64,000 nucleotides of DNA from CAG-390 sp045636385 (GCA_045636385.1 JAZTXK010000055.1:1-64000), one strand, 5' to 3'; shown: positions 50,607 to 59,922, counted from the stretch's first letter. Notes: generated by a model from the sequence alone, not told the origin. Numbers and translations are program-made.

Positions 50607-53582
50607 TTAAAACTGTGAGTTGAATTTGTTTTGAATTGCTGTCGATATTTCGATCATATCCTCTTTTTTGACCTTAACGATCTGTCTGTCGTAGGTGACA
50701 AGACCGTTTGTTTCATCCTCAACGTCGCTGACCTGAGTGTAAACCGTTGCGCAAAGTCCGCGGTCGATCATGGGGATGACTTCATCGAGGTAGAGGGATT
50801 TGAGTGCCTGACCGAACTTTTCGGTATCGGTGAAGAAGCGGTAACCGTAGGTGTTGTCGAGGTTGAAGGAATGTCCCTCGATCTTGCAGGAGTAGCCGCC
50901 GAATTCGGAGAGCACGAGAGGGCGGTCGGGATCGTTTTTGAGATCGAGCTTCTTGAAATAGATATGCTCGCTCGTAACGTCGCTTTCCTTTTCGGTGAAC
51001 CAACCCGAGGTCGCGTCCCAGATGCGGGTGGGGTCGAGCGCCTTGAGGCGGCGGTAGTTTTCGTCTGCGTCAAACTGTCCCCAACCCTCGTTGAAGATCG
51101 TATAATAGACGACGCAGGGGTGGTTGTAGAGAATCTTTACGGTTATTTCGCTGTCGGTTTCAAAAGCGGTGCGGCGGATATCGCTTGCTCTGTGGCTGAT
51201 GCCCTTTCTCAAACCCGCTGTGGGCAGTACGGTGTCAATGAGAAAGCTGTATTTGCCGCTGTTGACCATATCCTGGAATACGATCATGCCGTATTTGTCG
51301 CAGTAGTAGTAGAAGAGCTCGGGCTCGATCTTGATGTGCTTGCGGAGCATATTGAAGCCGAGCTCCTTCATTTTCAGAATGTCGTAACGGTAGCCCTCGG
51401 GTGTCGCGGGGGTGTAGATTCCGTCGCTGTAGTAGCCCTGATCGAGCAATCCGTGGAAGAAATAGGGCTTTTCGTTGAGGGTGATATAGGATTTGCCTCC
51501 GATCTTCGCCGTGCCGACTGTGCGGAGCGCGAAATAGGATTCGATTTTATCTTCGCCCGATTCAAGCGTGAATTCGTAGAGATAGGGATCTTCGGGCGAC
51601 CAAAGATGGGGATCATCGACCTTGAGCTCGAATTCATCGCCCTCAAAGCGGTACTGCTTGCCGTCAAGGGTGATAACCTTTTCATTCTCACCGCCCTTGA
51701 TTTTGAATTTAACCGAATCAAGTGAGGGAGTCATCTTGATGCGCTTGATATAGTTCTCGGAAACCGCTTCGAGCCACACCGCCTGCCAGATGCCGCTGAT
51801 GGGGGTGTACCACATACCGCCGCGCTTCTTGCATTGTTTGCCGTAGGCGAGATCTGTGTCAAGATCGTCGATGACGTCAACTTGAATTGTGTTTTCGCCG
51901 TCCTGAAGGTACTCGGTGATATCAAATTCAACGGGCAGATATCCGCCGGCGAGGATGTCAAGGTTATGTCCGTCAATTTTGAGCATAAAGATCTGGTCTA
52001 CCGCGCCGAAATGCAGAATGATGCGTTTACCCTTCATCTCTTCGGGCAGCGTGAATTTTTTAATGTATTTGTAGACTTCGTAATTCTTTTTTTCGCGTTC
52101 GATGCCAGAAAGTCTTGATTCGGGCGGGAAAGGCACCTTGATCTTGCCGAGATTGATCTCCTCGCCGCTGATGACCGAAAGCTCCCAATCGCCGCAAAGC
52201 GACATATAGGAATCGCGCTTCATCTGCGGGCGGGGATATTCTGTCCAGTCGCTTGAGGTATCTTCTTCAAAAGGAGTTTTCAGATCCTTGCAGAGGCGGG
52301 GCTTGTTGAAATATTTTGAAGCAAGAATAAGGATGAGCGCGAGAATACCGATCGGCACAAGTGCTCCGAGGAAGATGTTTTCATTGGGAACGAAGGACTC
52401 TGTGCCGTCGTTGTTTACGATCTTTTCGGCATTCGCAAGTATCGACTTGCCGATAAAGGGGCCGATAATGCCGGGCAGAAGCACCTGCGAGAAGATGCGC
52501 ACGCCCTGAAGTCTGCCCGCCTTATCCTCGGGAGTGAGATCGCGGATTTTCGCGCCGAAGACAGCCATACCCGAAAGGTAGCCGCACATCATAAGGAGCG
52601 AGCCGATGAAGACGGGGAGCTTCGCCTTGAAGATAAAGAGCAGAACGTATCCCGCGCCGAGCCAGAGAAGAGAGTATGCGGAGGAATAGCCGAAGCCCTT
52701 TTTGTCGTAAACCTTGCCCCAGAATGCCGTTGCGACCGAGGCGAGGATGATCGCGGGCGCCATTACGAGAACGTAATCCGCCATTCCGAGCGAGACCTCA
52801 TAATATATAATGAGGTAGGGCATAAATATCTGGATAGAGATATTGAAGATAACGAACGCGGCGAGGTAGAAGTAAAATGCGGGATTAGCTTTTACCGTCG
52901 AGGGCAAAAAACCGTAAAATACGTTGCTGAAATAGCCACTCTCGGACGGCGCGGGGCATTTGTCTTCAATAATAAATATTCCGACGATACCGATGACGAT
53001 CGTTGCGATACCGATGATGGCGAATATCATTACCCAGCTTTCGGCAAGGTTGAGGTCAAACGCCATAAAGCCGCCGAAAACGGCGAGGATGGCAACGAGG
53101 GGCATCATCGAATTGATTCCCTCGGCAGAGCCGCGGTTGGTCGAGTCGGTCGAATCGGTCAGCCACGCGTTATACGCCGCGTCGTTTGCCGAGGAGCCGA
53201 AGAAGGTCATAAGGCAATCGAGTGTGATCGTCAGCGTGATTCCGATAGCCGCCGCGCTTGCCGCAGCGGGGAAGAGAGCCTCGATCACGTCGAGCTTCAG
53301 AAGCGCAAAGGCGAATATTGAGATTCCCCAAAGGATGTATCCGCCGCAGATGAATATCTTTCGCTTGCCCACGCGGTCGGAAAGCGCACCGATAAAGACC
53401 GTGGTCAGCGTTGCCGCTATTGCACTTGCCGCAACCATCGCGGAGATGTCCTCCGCAGAGGCGTTAAACATTTTGTAGATAAAGACGTTGAGATACATAT
53501 TCTCAACGACCCACGCGATCTGTCCCATAAGTCCGAAAAGGACGAGTGCGAGCCAGAAGCGTCCGGAGAGCTTGGTTTTCAT
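50607..53582 (-). CDS. MFS transporter fused to GH2-family glycosidase
   Basis: 991 residues in one uninterrupted frame. Residues 1-435 are a twelve-helix major facilitator: GALSDRVGKRKIFICGG (the helix 2-3 motif, about 60) and GKVYDKKGFG (about 288). After a short linker, residues about 455-991 are a GH2 glycosidase: sugar-binding domain (GDWELSV), immunoglobulin-like domain and TIM barrel. The acid/base Glu is in IFNEGWGQF (about 835) and the nucleophile Glu in VLSEFGG (about 899). The C-terminus of a twelve-helix MFS protein faces the cytoplasm, so the enzyme would sit at the exit of its own transporter and split incoming glycosides. No ribosome site precedes the first Met of the GH2 half (52220 region), arguing against two separate proteins. 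The sugar is unknown. Confidence 0.9.
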   Translation of the reverse strand: MKTKLSGRFWLALVLFGLMGQIAWVVENMYLNVFIYKMFNASAEDISAMVAASAIAATLTTVFIGALSDRVGKRKIFICGGYILWGISIFAFALLKLDVIEALFPAAASAAAIGITLTITLDCLMTFFGSSANDAAYNAWLTDSTDSTNRGSAEGINSMMPLVAILAVFGGFMAFDLNLAESWVMIFAIIGIATIVIGIVGIFIIEDKCPAPSESGYFSNVFYGFLPSTVKANPAFYFYLAAFVIFNISIQIFMPYLIIYYEVSLGMADYVLVMAPAIILASVATAFWGKVYDKKGFGYSSAYSLLWLGAGYVLLFIFKAKLPVFIGSLLMMCGYLSGMAVFGAKIRDLTPEDKAGRLQGVRIFSQVLLPGIIGPFIGKSILANAEKIVNNDGTESFVPNENIFLGALVPIGILALILILASKYFNKPRLCKDLKTPFEEDTSSDWTEYPRPQMKRDSYMSLCGDWELSVISGEEINLGKIKVPFPPESRLSGIEREKKNYEVYKYIKKFTLPEEMKGKRIILHFGAVDQIFMLKIDGHNLDILAGGYLPVEFDITEYLQDGENTIQVDVIDDLDTDLAYGKQCKKRGGMWYTPISGIWQAVWLEAVSENYIKRIKMTPSLDSVKFKIKGGENEKVITLDGKQYRFEGDEFELKVDDPHLWSPEDPYLYEFTLESGEDKIESYFALRTVGTAKIGGKSYITLNEKPYFFHGLLDQGYYSDGIYTPATPEGYRYDILKMKELGFNMLRKHIKIEPELFYYYCDKYGMIVFQDMVNSGKYSFLIDTVLPTAGLRKGISHRASDIRRTAFETDSEITVKILYNHPCVVYYTIFNEGWGQFDADENYRRLKALDPTRIWDATSGWFTEKESDVTSEHIYFKKLDLKNDPDRPLVLSEFGGYSCKIEGHSFNLDNTYGYRFFTDTEKFGQALKSLYLDEVIPMIDRGLCATVYTQVSDVEDETNGLVTYDRQIVKVKKEDMIEISTAIQNKFNSQF

Positions 53583-53611
53583 TGTATAAACTCCTTGTGT
53601 TTGTTGATTAA

Positions 53612-53640
53612 ATTTTATCATAAAGCGTGGCTTTTGTCAA
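53612..53640 (-). promoter_or_regulatory. promoter of MFS-GH2 fusion gene
   Basis: Minus strand TTGACA (53635-53640), 17-base spacer, TAAAAT (53612-53617). Divergent from the promoter at 53659. Confidence 0.8.
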
Positions 53641-53658
53641 TGATGATGCCGAAAATCA

Positions 53659-53687
53659 TTGACAATTAATAATATTAGTGCTATAAT
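53659..53687 (+). promoter_or_regulatory. promoter of sugar isomerase / potassium uptake genes
   Basis: TTGACA (53659-53664), 17-base spacer, TATAAT (53682-53687), 33 bases before the start. Confidence 0.85.
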
Positions 53688-53719
53688 TTAATTAATAACT
53701 CTCTTTGGAGGTAATATTT

Positions 53720-54439
53720 ATGGATTACGGTATTCAGCTTTACAGCATTCGCGACCTTGCAAAGGAAAATTTTGAGGAAGCCGTCGCGGCGGCTTCGCGC
53801 ATTGGTTATTCATCAATAGAATTTGCGGGATTCTTCGGAAGAACCGCCGCACAGGTAAATAAGGCTATGGACGACGCGGGCATCCGTATCTGCGGTACAC
53901 ACAGCGGATGGGGCGAGCTTGCGAACGATTACGAAAATACTCTGCGCTTCCACAAGGAGATCGGCAACAAGCGTTACACCATCCCCGGCGCGGATCTTTC
54001 GACTCCCGAAAAGCTCCGTGATTTCGTTGAATTTCTTAATTATATGACTCCCAAGCTTGCCGCAGAGGGCATTGAGCTTGCTTATCACAACCATTCGCGC
54101 GAGTTTATCGTCAACGATTTCGGCGTAAGAACTCACGACGTTCTTGCCGCAGAAACCAAGGTAAATTTCGAGATCGACACCTATTGGGCGTTCGTTGCAA
54201 AGGAGGACTCCGTTGCGGTTCTTGAAAAGTACGCGCACAGAATGTCTCTCATTCATCTGAAGGACGGTACTCCCGAGGGCCACGGAAAGTCGCTCGGTCT
54301 CGGTTCTGCGCCGCTTGCAGAGGTTGTTGCAACCGCTAAAAGGCTCGGACTTTATATGATCGTTGAAAGCGAAGGTCAGGAGCCCGACGGGCCTGCTGAG
54401 ATCACTCGCTGTATCGATTGGCTCAAGATAAACGGATAA
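53720..54439 (+). CDS. sugar phosphate isomerase/epimerase-like protein
   Basis: 239 residues from the ATG eight bases after GGAGG. An AP-endonuclease-2/xylose-isomerase-like TIM barrel: YGIQLYSIRD at the N-terminus, SSIEFAGFFG (about 35), AYHNHSREF (about 120), FEIDTYW (about 150), IHLKDG (about 180) and VESEGQEP (about 220), supplying the metal Glu, Asp and His ligands. It probably isomerises or epimerises a small sugar or inositol derivative. Divergent from the MFS-GH2 gene across a short shared promoter region. Confidence 0.85.
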   Translation: MDYGIQLYSIRDLAKENFEEAVAAASRIGYSSIEFAGFFGRTAAQVNKAMDDAGIRICGTHSGWGELANDYENTLRFHKEIGNKRYTIPGADLSTPEKLRDFVEFLNYMTPKLAAEGIELAYHNHSREFIVNDFGVRTHDVLAAETKVNFEIDTYWAFVAKEDSVAVLEKYAHRMSLIHLKDGTPEGHGKSLGLGSAPLAEVVATAKRLGLYMIVESEGQEPDGPAEITRCIDWLKING

Positions 54440-55804
54440 ATGAACGCTACCGTAAATAAAAAGCGCCGCAAGCCTCTCGGCACTGCGACGGTTATGGCGC
54501 TCGGTTTTCTTGCGATAATCGTGCTTGGAACCCTTCTTCTGATGCTTCCGATATCGAGCGCGGTGGGCGAGTTTACATCACCGCTGACAGCACTTTTCAC
54601 GGCAGTCAGCGCGACCTGTGTCACGGGCCTTGTCGTTGTCGAAACCGGACTTTACTGGAGCCTTTTCGGTAAGATAGTCATAATTACGCTCATACAGATC
54701 GGCGGTCTCGGATTTATGACGATGGCGGTTCTGCTTTCGATTATCGTCCGCCGCAGACTTTCTCCACGCGACCGAGTGCTCGTTGCCGCTTCTTACGGTA
54801 TTACCGATTTCGGCGGAATAAACGTGCTGGTCAAAAGGATTCTTCTCGGCACTCTGTGTATCGAAGGCACGGGCGCTGTGTTGCTCTCGCTCCGATTTAT
54901 TCCCGAATTTGGTTTCCCGAAGGGACTCGGATACGGTGTATTCCATTCGATCTCCGCGTTCTGCAACGCCGGATTTGATATCCTCGGAAACGGGAATTCT
55001 ATGGGTGCGTACGCGAAAGATCCGCTTGTGAGCATTACCCTGATGCTCCTCGTGCTTCTCGGCGGAATCGGTTTTCCCGTGTGGAATGAATTCATCGGGC
55101 ATAAAAAGCGTCAGAAATTCAGCGCGTATACAAAGTTCGTGCTCATTTTAAGCGCGATATACGTTGTCGGCGGAGCTATGGTAGTTGCCCTGCTTGAATG
55201 GAACAACCCCGAAACCATCGGCGAGATGGGATTTGGCGCAAAGATACTCAATTCCTTCTTCCAATCGGTCACCTGGCGTACTGCGGGCTTTACTGCGGTA
55301 GATAACGCCGCGCTGAACGAGGGAACGAAGCTTTTCGGTCTGTTTTGGATGTTCTCGGGCGGTGCTTCGGCATCGACCGCGGGCGGTGTAAAGATCGCGA
55401 CGATCGGCGTCATTATGCTTGCCGCATATTCGGTTGCCGTCGGCAAAAGCGAGATCAATTTTATGCGCCGCCGTATTCCCTTTGAGGCGATGCTTCGCGC
55501 GCTGTCGCTCGTCGTTATTCAGCTGATACTGACAGTTGCCGCGACAATTATTTGTACCGTTGCTTGCGGAAATATGGACGTTGAGGGTATCGACATTCTT
55601 TACGAGATCGTTTCCGCGGGTGCGACGGTAGGTCTTACCGCGGGATTGACGCCTCTGCTTCCTCCGTCTGCCTTGATCGTTATAATATTTATGATGTATT
55701 TCGGGCGCGTGGGAATTCTGACCGTGACCTTCTCTTTGCTCGGTAAAGCGGTTGGAAGATCCTCCTCGATCAGCTACCCCGATGCCAATATTTTAATAGG
55801 ATAG
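54440..55804 (+). CDS. ktrB: potassium uptake channel subunit (TrkH/KtrB family)
   Basis: 454 residues with the four membrane-pore-membrane repeats of the KtrB/TrkH superfamily. Pore-loop selectivity segments with central Gly are visible: SATCVTGLVV (about 53), SISAFCNAGFD (about 172), SVTWRTAGFT (about 279) and VSAGATVGLT (about 392). It starts on the base after the isomerase stop. It needs the RCK subunit encoded next for ATP/NADH-gated potassium uptake. The residue before each selectivity Gly is usually Thr or Ala. Confidence 0.9.
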   Translation: MNATVNKKRRKPLGTATVMALGFLAIIVLGTLLLMLPISSAVGEFTSPLTALFTAVSATCVTGLVVVETGLYWSLFGKIVIITLIQIGGLGFMTMAVLLSIIVRRRLSPRDRVLVAASYGITDFGGINVLVKRILLGTLCIEGTGAVLLSLRFIPEFGFPKGLGYGVFHSISAFCNAGFDILGNGNSMGAYAKDPLVSITLMLLVLLGGIGFPVWNEFIGHKKRQKFSAYTKFVLILSAIYVVGGAMVVALLEWNNPETIGEMGFGAKILNSFFQSVTWRTAGFTAVDNAALNEGTKLFGLFWMFSGGASASTAGGVKIATIGVIMLAAYSVAVGKSEINFMRRRIPFEAMLRALSLVVIQLILTVAATIICTVACGNMDVEGIDILYEIVSAGATVGLTAGLTPLLPPSALIVIIFMMYFGRVGILTVTFSLLGKAVGRSSSISYPDANILIG

Positions 55805-55816
55805 GAAATTTATATA

Positions 55817-56470
55817 ATGAACAGCTTTTGTATTATAGGACTTGGTAAGTTCGGCACCTCTCTGGCTAACGCGCTTGTGGCGAATGGCAAGCAGGTAATG
55901 GTCATTGATACCGATTCGGAAAAGGTGACCCTTATCGCCGACAGTGTGACCAACGCCGTTATCGGCGACGCGACGAATGTGAATTTGCTCAAAGCCTCGG
56001 GCGTTGCCGACTACGATTGCGCAGTTGTTTGTATGACCGAAAATATCAGCGATATTATTCTCGTCACGATCCAGCTCAAGGAGCTCGGCGTGAAGCACGT
56101 TATCTCCCGCGCGGTCAACGAGGGGCATAGAAAGGTCCTCTCCCACGTTGGCGCGGACGAGATCACCTATCCCGAGCACGATATGGGCGAGCGACTTGCA
56201 TTCAGGCTTTCGCATTCCACGATCACGGATTTCGTGCAGTTCAAGGGCTATAAGGTCGTTGAGATCGTCGTTCCCGAATCCTGGGTCGGCAAGGACCTCA
56301 TTACCCTTAATCTCCGCAAGAACTTCGGTGTTAACGTCATAGCCGTCAGATACTGCGACGGCAGACTTGACGTTTCTCCCTCGCCGACGCGCGAGTTCAA
56401 TGCAGGCGAGATCGTTTCCATTGTCGGCGACGATCACGATATTGACAAAATGACCGAAAAGCTTAAGTGA
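55817..56470 (+). CDS. ktrA: potassium uptake regulatory subunit (TrkA/KtrA)
   Basis: 217 residues: an RCK-N Rossmann domain opening with IIGLGKFGTSLANAL (about 4-18) and the acidic ribose-binding Asp in VMVIDTD (about 31-37), and an RCK-C domain (about 140-217; VVEIVVPESWVGKDLITLN). It forms the ring that gates the membrane subunit encoded just upstream. The 3' end overlaps the convergent gene by 8 bases. Confidence 0.92.
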   Translation: MNSFCIIGLGKFGTSLANALVANGKQVMVIDTDSEKVTLIADSVTNAVIGDATNVNLLKASGVADYDCAVVCMTENISDIILVTIQLKELGVKHVISRAVNEGHRKVLSHVGADEITYPEHDMGERLAFRLSHSTITDFVQFKGYKVVEIVVPESWVGKDLITLNLRKNFGVNVIAVRYCDGRLDVSPSPTREFNAGEIVSIVGDDHDIDKMTEKLK

Positions 56471-56864
56471 TAAGCTTGGTAAGCAGACTGCGTTCACCCG
56501 CGGTCTGCTTTTTTTCGCGCTCGCGGACGAAATCCCACACGCGGCGCACCTTTTCAAGGCGGCGGTAGACCGTCCTATCGTCGCAGTTTTCCTCCCAAGC
56601 CAATCTGCGTACGCGGAGGGTTATCTCGCCCGCGCGGAGGCGTTTGTTGGCGGTGGCGAAATAAATATCCTTGAGTGCGCGCAAAGCGAGCGTGTCGCCG
56701 TCAAGCTCGAGCAGGCGCAGGGTGTCAAACACGGCGATCATATCAAGTGCCGCCGCGTCGCCGCAAATTCCTCTGATACGGCAGAGCACCTGAAGAGCCG
56801 AATTGCAATTGCATAATGAAAGCCGCGCATAGCTTCGGAAGGCTTGCGCGGCTTTTTCTTTCAT
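56463..56864 (-). CDS. small helix-turn-helix protein, ArpU/sigma-like
   Basis: 133 residues, all helical. The C-terminal third reads ITLRVRRLAWEENCDDRTVYRRLEKVRRV, like the region-4-type helix-turn-helix of phage late-gene regulators (ArpU or RinA type). The start at 56864 follows AAAAAGGA. It is preceded by a consensus promoter with a LexA-type palindrome. No other phage genes are nearby. It may regulate a DNA-damage response gene or be a prophage remnant. Function is inferred from motif only. Confidence 0.65.
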   Translation of the reverse strand: MKEKAAQAFRSYARLSLCNCNSALQVLCRIRGICGDAAALDMIAVFDTLRLLELDGDTLALRALKDIYFATANKRLRAGEITLRVRRLAWEENCDDRTVYRRLEKVRRVWDFVREREKKQTAGERSLLTKLIT

Positions 56865-56894
56865 AATATCCTTTTTCACGTTACTCTTCCTTGG

Positions 56895-56943
56895 TATAGA
56901 ACAATTGTTCTATAATTATACCATACCGCAAAGAGTTTGTCAA
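56895..56943 (-). promoter_or_regulatory. promoter with LexA-like palindromic operator
   Basis: Minus strand TTGACA (56938-56943), 17-base spacer, TATAAT (56915-56920), followed at once by the perfect 20-base palindrome TATAGAACAATTGTTCTATA (56895-56914). Its core GAAC-N4-GTTC is the Gram-positive LexA (SOS) box pattern. Confidence 0.8.
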
Positions 56944-56954
56944 GGCTTTGATAT

Positions 56955-58175
56955 TCAATTTTTGGGGAGCATACTGCCGTCGGCGATCGAGGCGAGGTCG
57001 CGCTCGTGAATGAAGCAGATCACGTACGAGGGATCGGTCTTGGTCATGACCTGCGTATTGAAATCGAGGGCGTTTCTGTAAATGACCGTGCCGAAGGTGT
57101 TTGAGAAGTAGTCGATCATAATGATACGATCCCAATCGCTTGAGAACTGAACGGCAACGCGGGGTTGATCGAGGAGCTCGTCCTTATACTGCATTTTTGC
57201 GAACGCCATATCGTAAGTGTCATAGCGCAGAAGCACCTGGTATTTCTGAACGAAGTCGGTAGAAAGCGATACCGTACCGTTCTTGATTACGTTCTCGAGC
57301 GTTGCGGCGCGCGCAAGCTCCTTGCCCGTGGTCGAGTGGAGTACGAAATCGCTGTCGGTAAGGTGTATTTGTCTTATCTGCTTGTTCAATTCGCGGGGGA
57401 GCATATCGAGGACGGCAAGGTAGGCGTAATATGCGCCGCGGCTGTTGAGAGAGTCCTCGGTGTTGTTGTAAAGCTCACCATCGTCTTTGGCGCGCTTGAG
57501 CGCGTCGGTCAGGTCGAGAAAATTGGTCACTCCGCGTCGCGCGAGATACGCGCTGACGGATTTAAGTCGCGTTTCTTCACTGATGTTGCCCATATATCCG
57601 GGCATTCTTTCGTCATAGACCGTTTGCGAGTTCGGGATGATGACGAAGTAACACGCAGCTCCGAGCTTTTCGTATTCTTCGGTTATTTTGAGTACGGAGG
57701 TGTAGTATTGATTTAGTTCTTCGCTGTCAAGGTCGATCTCGCCGAGATAGTCGGCGACGTAATTGTAATCGTTTGCCTCATCGTAGGTGGGGAAGAGAAA
57801 TTCGTCCTGACCGAGAAGCACGCTGTCGGTGGGGAGCCGGCGGAAAAGATAGTAGTCAACGCGGACGATGTTTTTTCTGATGTTTTCTGACAGATAGAAG
57901 GTGTCTGCGAAATTCGAGAAAACGATGCTCGGATGCTCTTTTTCATCGTAGTATTTATCAACGAGCTTTTCTGAGCCGAGATAAGCCGACACGCCGAAGT
58001 TGACAAGGAAGGAGAGAAGGATGCCTATAAACAGCACTATGATGATGACTCCGAGAGCGCGCGCGTTTTTGCCCGAGGTCAAGATATATTCGATATTGCA
58101 GTCGGGGCGCAGATTGAAGCCGCCGTCGGTCTGTTCGTCCGCGGGGAGCGGGGCGTCAAAGCGATTGTCGTTCAT
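56955..58175 (-). CDS. AlgX/DHHW-like protein, catalytic motif lost
   Basis: 406 residues: a cytoplasmic tail, one membrane helix (about 38-62) and an extracytoplasmic SGNH-like domain. The layout matches DHHW/AlgJ/AlgX acetyltransferase-associated proteins: an early VDYYLFRRLPTD, a central YFVIIPNSQTVYDER, then the region where active members carry DHHW before GAY. Here that position reads EDSLNSRGAYYAY, so Asp and both His are missing. The later Ser region reads FSSDW where active members have DSFG. It sits next to an MBOAT-like gene that is also degenerate. Catalysis by the standard mechanism is unlikely. Confidence 0.75.
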   Translation of the reverse strand: MNDNRFDAPLPADEQTDGGFNLRPDCNIEYILTSGKNARALGVIIIVLFIGILLSFLVNFGVSAYLGSEKLVDKYYDEKEHPSIVFSNFADTFYLSENIRKNIVRVDYYLFRRLPTDSVLLGQDEFLFPTYDEANDYNYVADYLGEIDLDSEELNQYYTSVLKITEEYEKLGAACYFVIIPNSQTVYDERMPGYMGNISEETRLKSVSAYLARRGVTNFLDLTDALKRAKDDGELYNNTEDSLNSRGAYYAYLAVLDMLPRELNKQIRQIHLTDSDFVLHSTTGKELARAATLENVIKNGTVSLSTDFVQKYQVLLRYDTYDMAFAKMQYKDELLDQPRVAVQFSSDWDRIIMIDYFSNTFGTVIYRNALDFNTQVMTKTDPSYVICFIHERDLASIADGSMLPKN

Positions 58176-58250
58176 GGTATCCTCCTTTCAAGAGTTTAAT
58201 TAATAATAAAATCCGCCGCCGGATATCCGATTTTTTAATTGGATCTGAAA

Positions 58251-59696
58251 TTAAAAGATTATATCGCGGAAGGGCTCGGTTGCGAGAGCGGGGTATTGGG
58301 GCAGATAATAGTAGATGCAGAGAATGAAAACGCAGAGTATGAGCATTGACCAGCCCCATCGCCAATTTCCGCTTCGGATAAAGGGCGTTTGGCGCCTTTT
58401 TGAAAGCACACCGAATATGACGGGGAGCTGAACGAGCGCAATGAAGGCCAGCATCAGGGGCATTTCAAGGTTGAACAGCGTTTGGTTGATAAGGTAATAC
58501 TGAAGGGGCTTTCCGAGAGTGATATTTCCGAAGATGACGTCAAGGCTCGAGAGGTCGCGCGTTCTGATCAGCATCCAGAAAAGCGTTGCGAAAAGGAAGG
58601 TGCATATTCTGCCGAGCGGTCTTAAGATCTTCTTTTTCTCAAGCAAGGCGTTGACGTCGACGAACTCGCCGACAATGGGCGGGATCAGCAGTATCGCTAT
58701 CGCAGGCAGGACGCGCAATCCGATCTTGAACCACATCAGCATAACCAGCGCGCAGACGGCAGAGATAGCGGCGTTTGCGAACTTGCGGCGGCGAGGTGCG
58801 TAGCTTTCAAGAGGAAGGGCGGAGGTGAGAGGCTTGCGGATATAATCCCTGATCCATTCCCCGAGGCTCGCGAGGAAATTGCTTGCGTATTCCATCGGAG
58901 TCCGCGCGAGTATGCATACTCCGAAATCGGGCGCGAGTCTGATGCCGAGCATCGCGCAAAGGCCGCGTGCCATATCCGAGTAACCCGAAAATGCGAAATA
59001 TACTGCGGCAAGCATAAGCGCGGCGAGGATGAGTCCGACGCCCACGCTGATCGGTTCCTCGGTGTAGTCGATCAGTCTTTTGACGACCGAGTCGTAGGAG
59101 GCATCGAAATATGATGCGATCGCCACGCGCTTGATAAATCCGCGCGCGAAGAGGATGATTCCCGATCCGACGCCCGCGGCGTTGAAATGGATATTTTCGG
59201 GTTCGAGCAATCGTCTGAAATCCTTATATTTGATCACAGGTCCCGCGATCATTACGGGAAAGAAGGTGATGTAGGTCAGCACGTCGAGAATGCTTCGCGG
59301 CATCGGAGCGTCGCCGCGGCGGATATCCATAATGCAGGAGAAGCAAGAGAGGAGATAGAAGGACGCACCGATGGGAAGATAACGGCGAGCCGCCGCTTCG
59401 TCCGCCCATACGCCGAGATATCGAAGCACGGCAAGCACTCCGAACAGGACGCAGACGACGAAAATGATGGAATATTTTTTCTTAACGCTGAAGACCGCGA
59501 AGGCGGCGCAGTAGGTAAAGACGGCGCAAAGCAGTATGAAGAGAAGAGAGGCGGGGGTTTCAAAGCACGCCAAAGCGTAAAACGCAAGGCTGAATGCGAG
59601 TATCGTGCGCTGGCGCAATTTCGTAGGCGTCAGCGTGTAGATGCCGAGCATCAGGGGTAAAAAAAGCAGCAGAAAAACAGGTGACGTGAATAACAT
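58251..59696 (-). CDS. MBOAT (AlgI/DltB-like) membrane protein, catalytic His lost
   Basis: 481 residues with about eleven membrane helices. The overall order is that of AlgI/PatA-type acyltransferases: MLFTSPVFLLLFLP start, PIGASFYLLS (about 107), FFPVMIAGPVIKY (about 140) and GEWIRDYIRKPL (about 280). In active members the segment before the last motif has RRWHISL; here it is SNFLASL. The invariant WHG in a later helix is replaced by MWFKIG. Both conserved His are therefore absent. The start at 59696 follows AAGGAGG. It pairs with the AlgX-like gene 75 bases downstream. Confidence 0.8.
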   Translation of the reverse strand: MLFTSPVFLLLFLPLMLGIYTLTPTKLRQRTILAFSLAFYALACFETPASLLFILLCAVFTYCAAFAVFSVKKKYSIIFVVCVLFGVLAVLRYLGVWADEAAARRYLPIGASFYLLSCFSCIMDIRRGDAPMPRSILDVLTYITFFPVMIAGPVIKYKDFRRLLEPENIHFNAAGVGSGIILFARGFIKRVAIASYFDASYDSVVKRLIDYTEEPISVGVGLILAALMLAAVYFAFSGYSDMARGLCAMLGIRLAPDFGVCILARTPMEYASNFLASLGEWIRDYIRKPLTSALPLESYAPRRRKFANAAISAVCALVMLMWFKIGLRVLPAIAILLIPPIVGEFVDVNALLEKKKILRPLGRICTFLFATLFWMLIRTRDLSSLDVIFGNITLGKPLQYYLINQTLFNLEMPLMLAFIALVQLPVIFGVLSKRRQTPFIRSGNWRWGWSMLILCVFILCIYYYLPQYPALATEPFRDIIF

Positions 59697-59855
59697 TTCC
59701 CAGGCCTCCTTTTCTGCTTGATATAGTTTAAGTAATATTTAATAATATAATACCACATTCCCGAGCATAATTCAAGTGCCGTGGCGAAAAAAGTCGATAG
59801 CGCGAATATTGTTGATAGTTTGTTAAGAATTTCATTAAATATTTTCCAAATTCCA

Positions 59856-59884
59856 TTGACAAATGAGCAAAAGTAATGTATAAT
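59856..59884 (+). promoter_or_regulatory. promoter of GLUG surface protein gene
   Basis: TTGACA (59856-59861), 17-base spacer, TATAAT (59879-59884), 39 bases before the start. Confidence 0.8.
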
Positions 59885-59922
59885 AACTTTAACTAAAATT
59901 AAATATGAAAGGAACACGCAAA

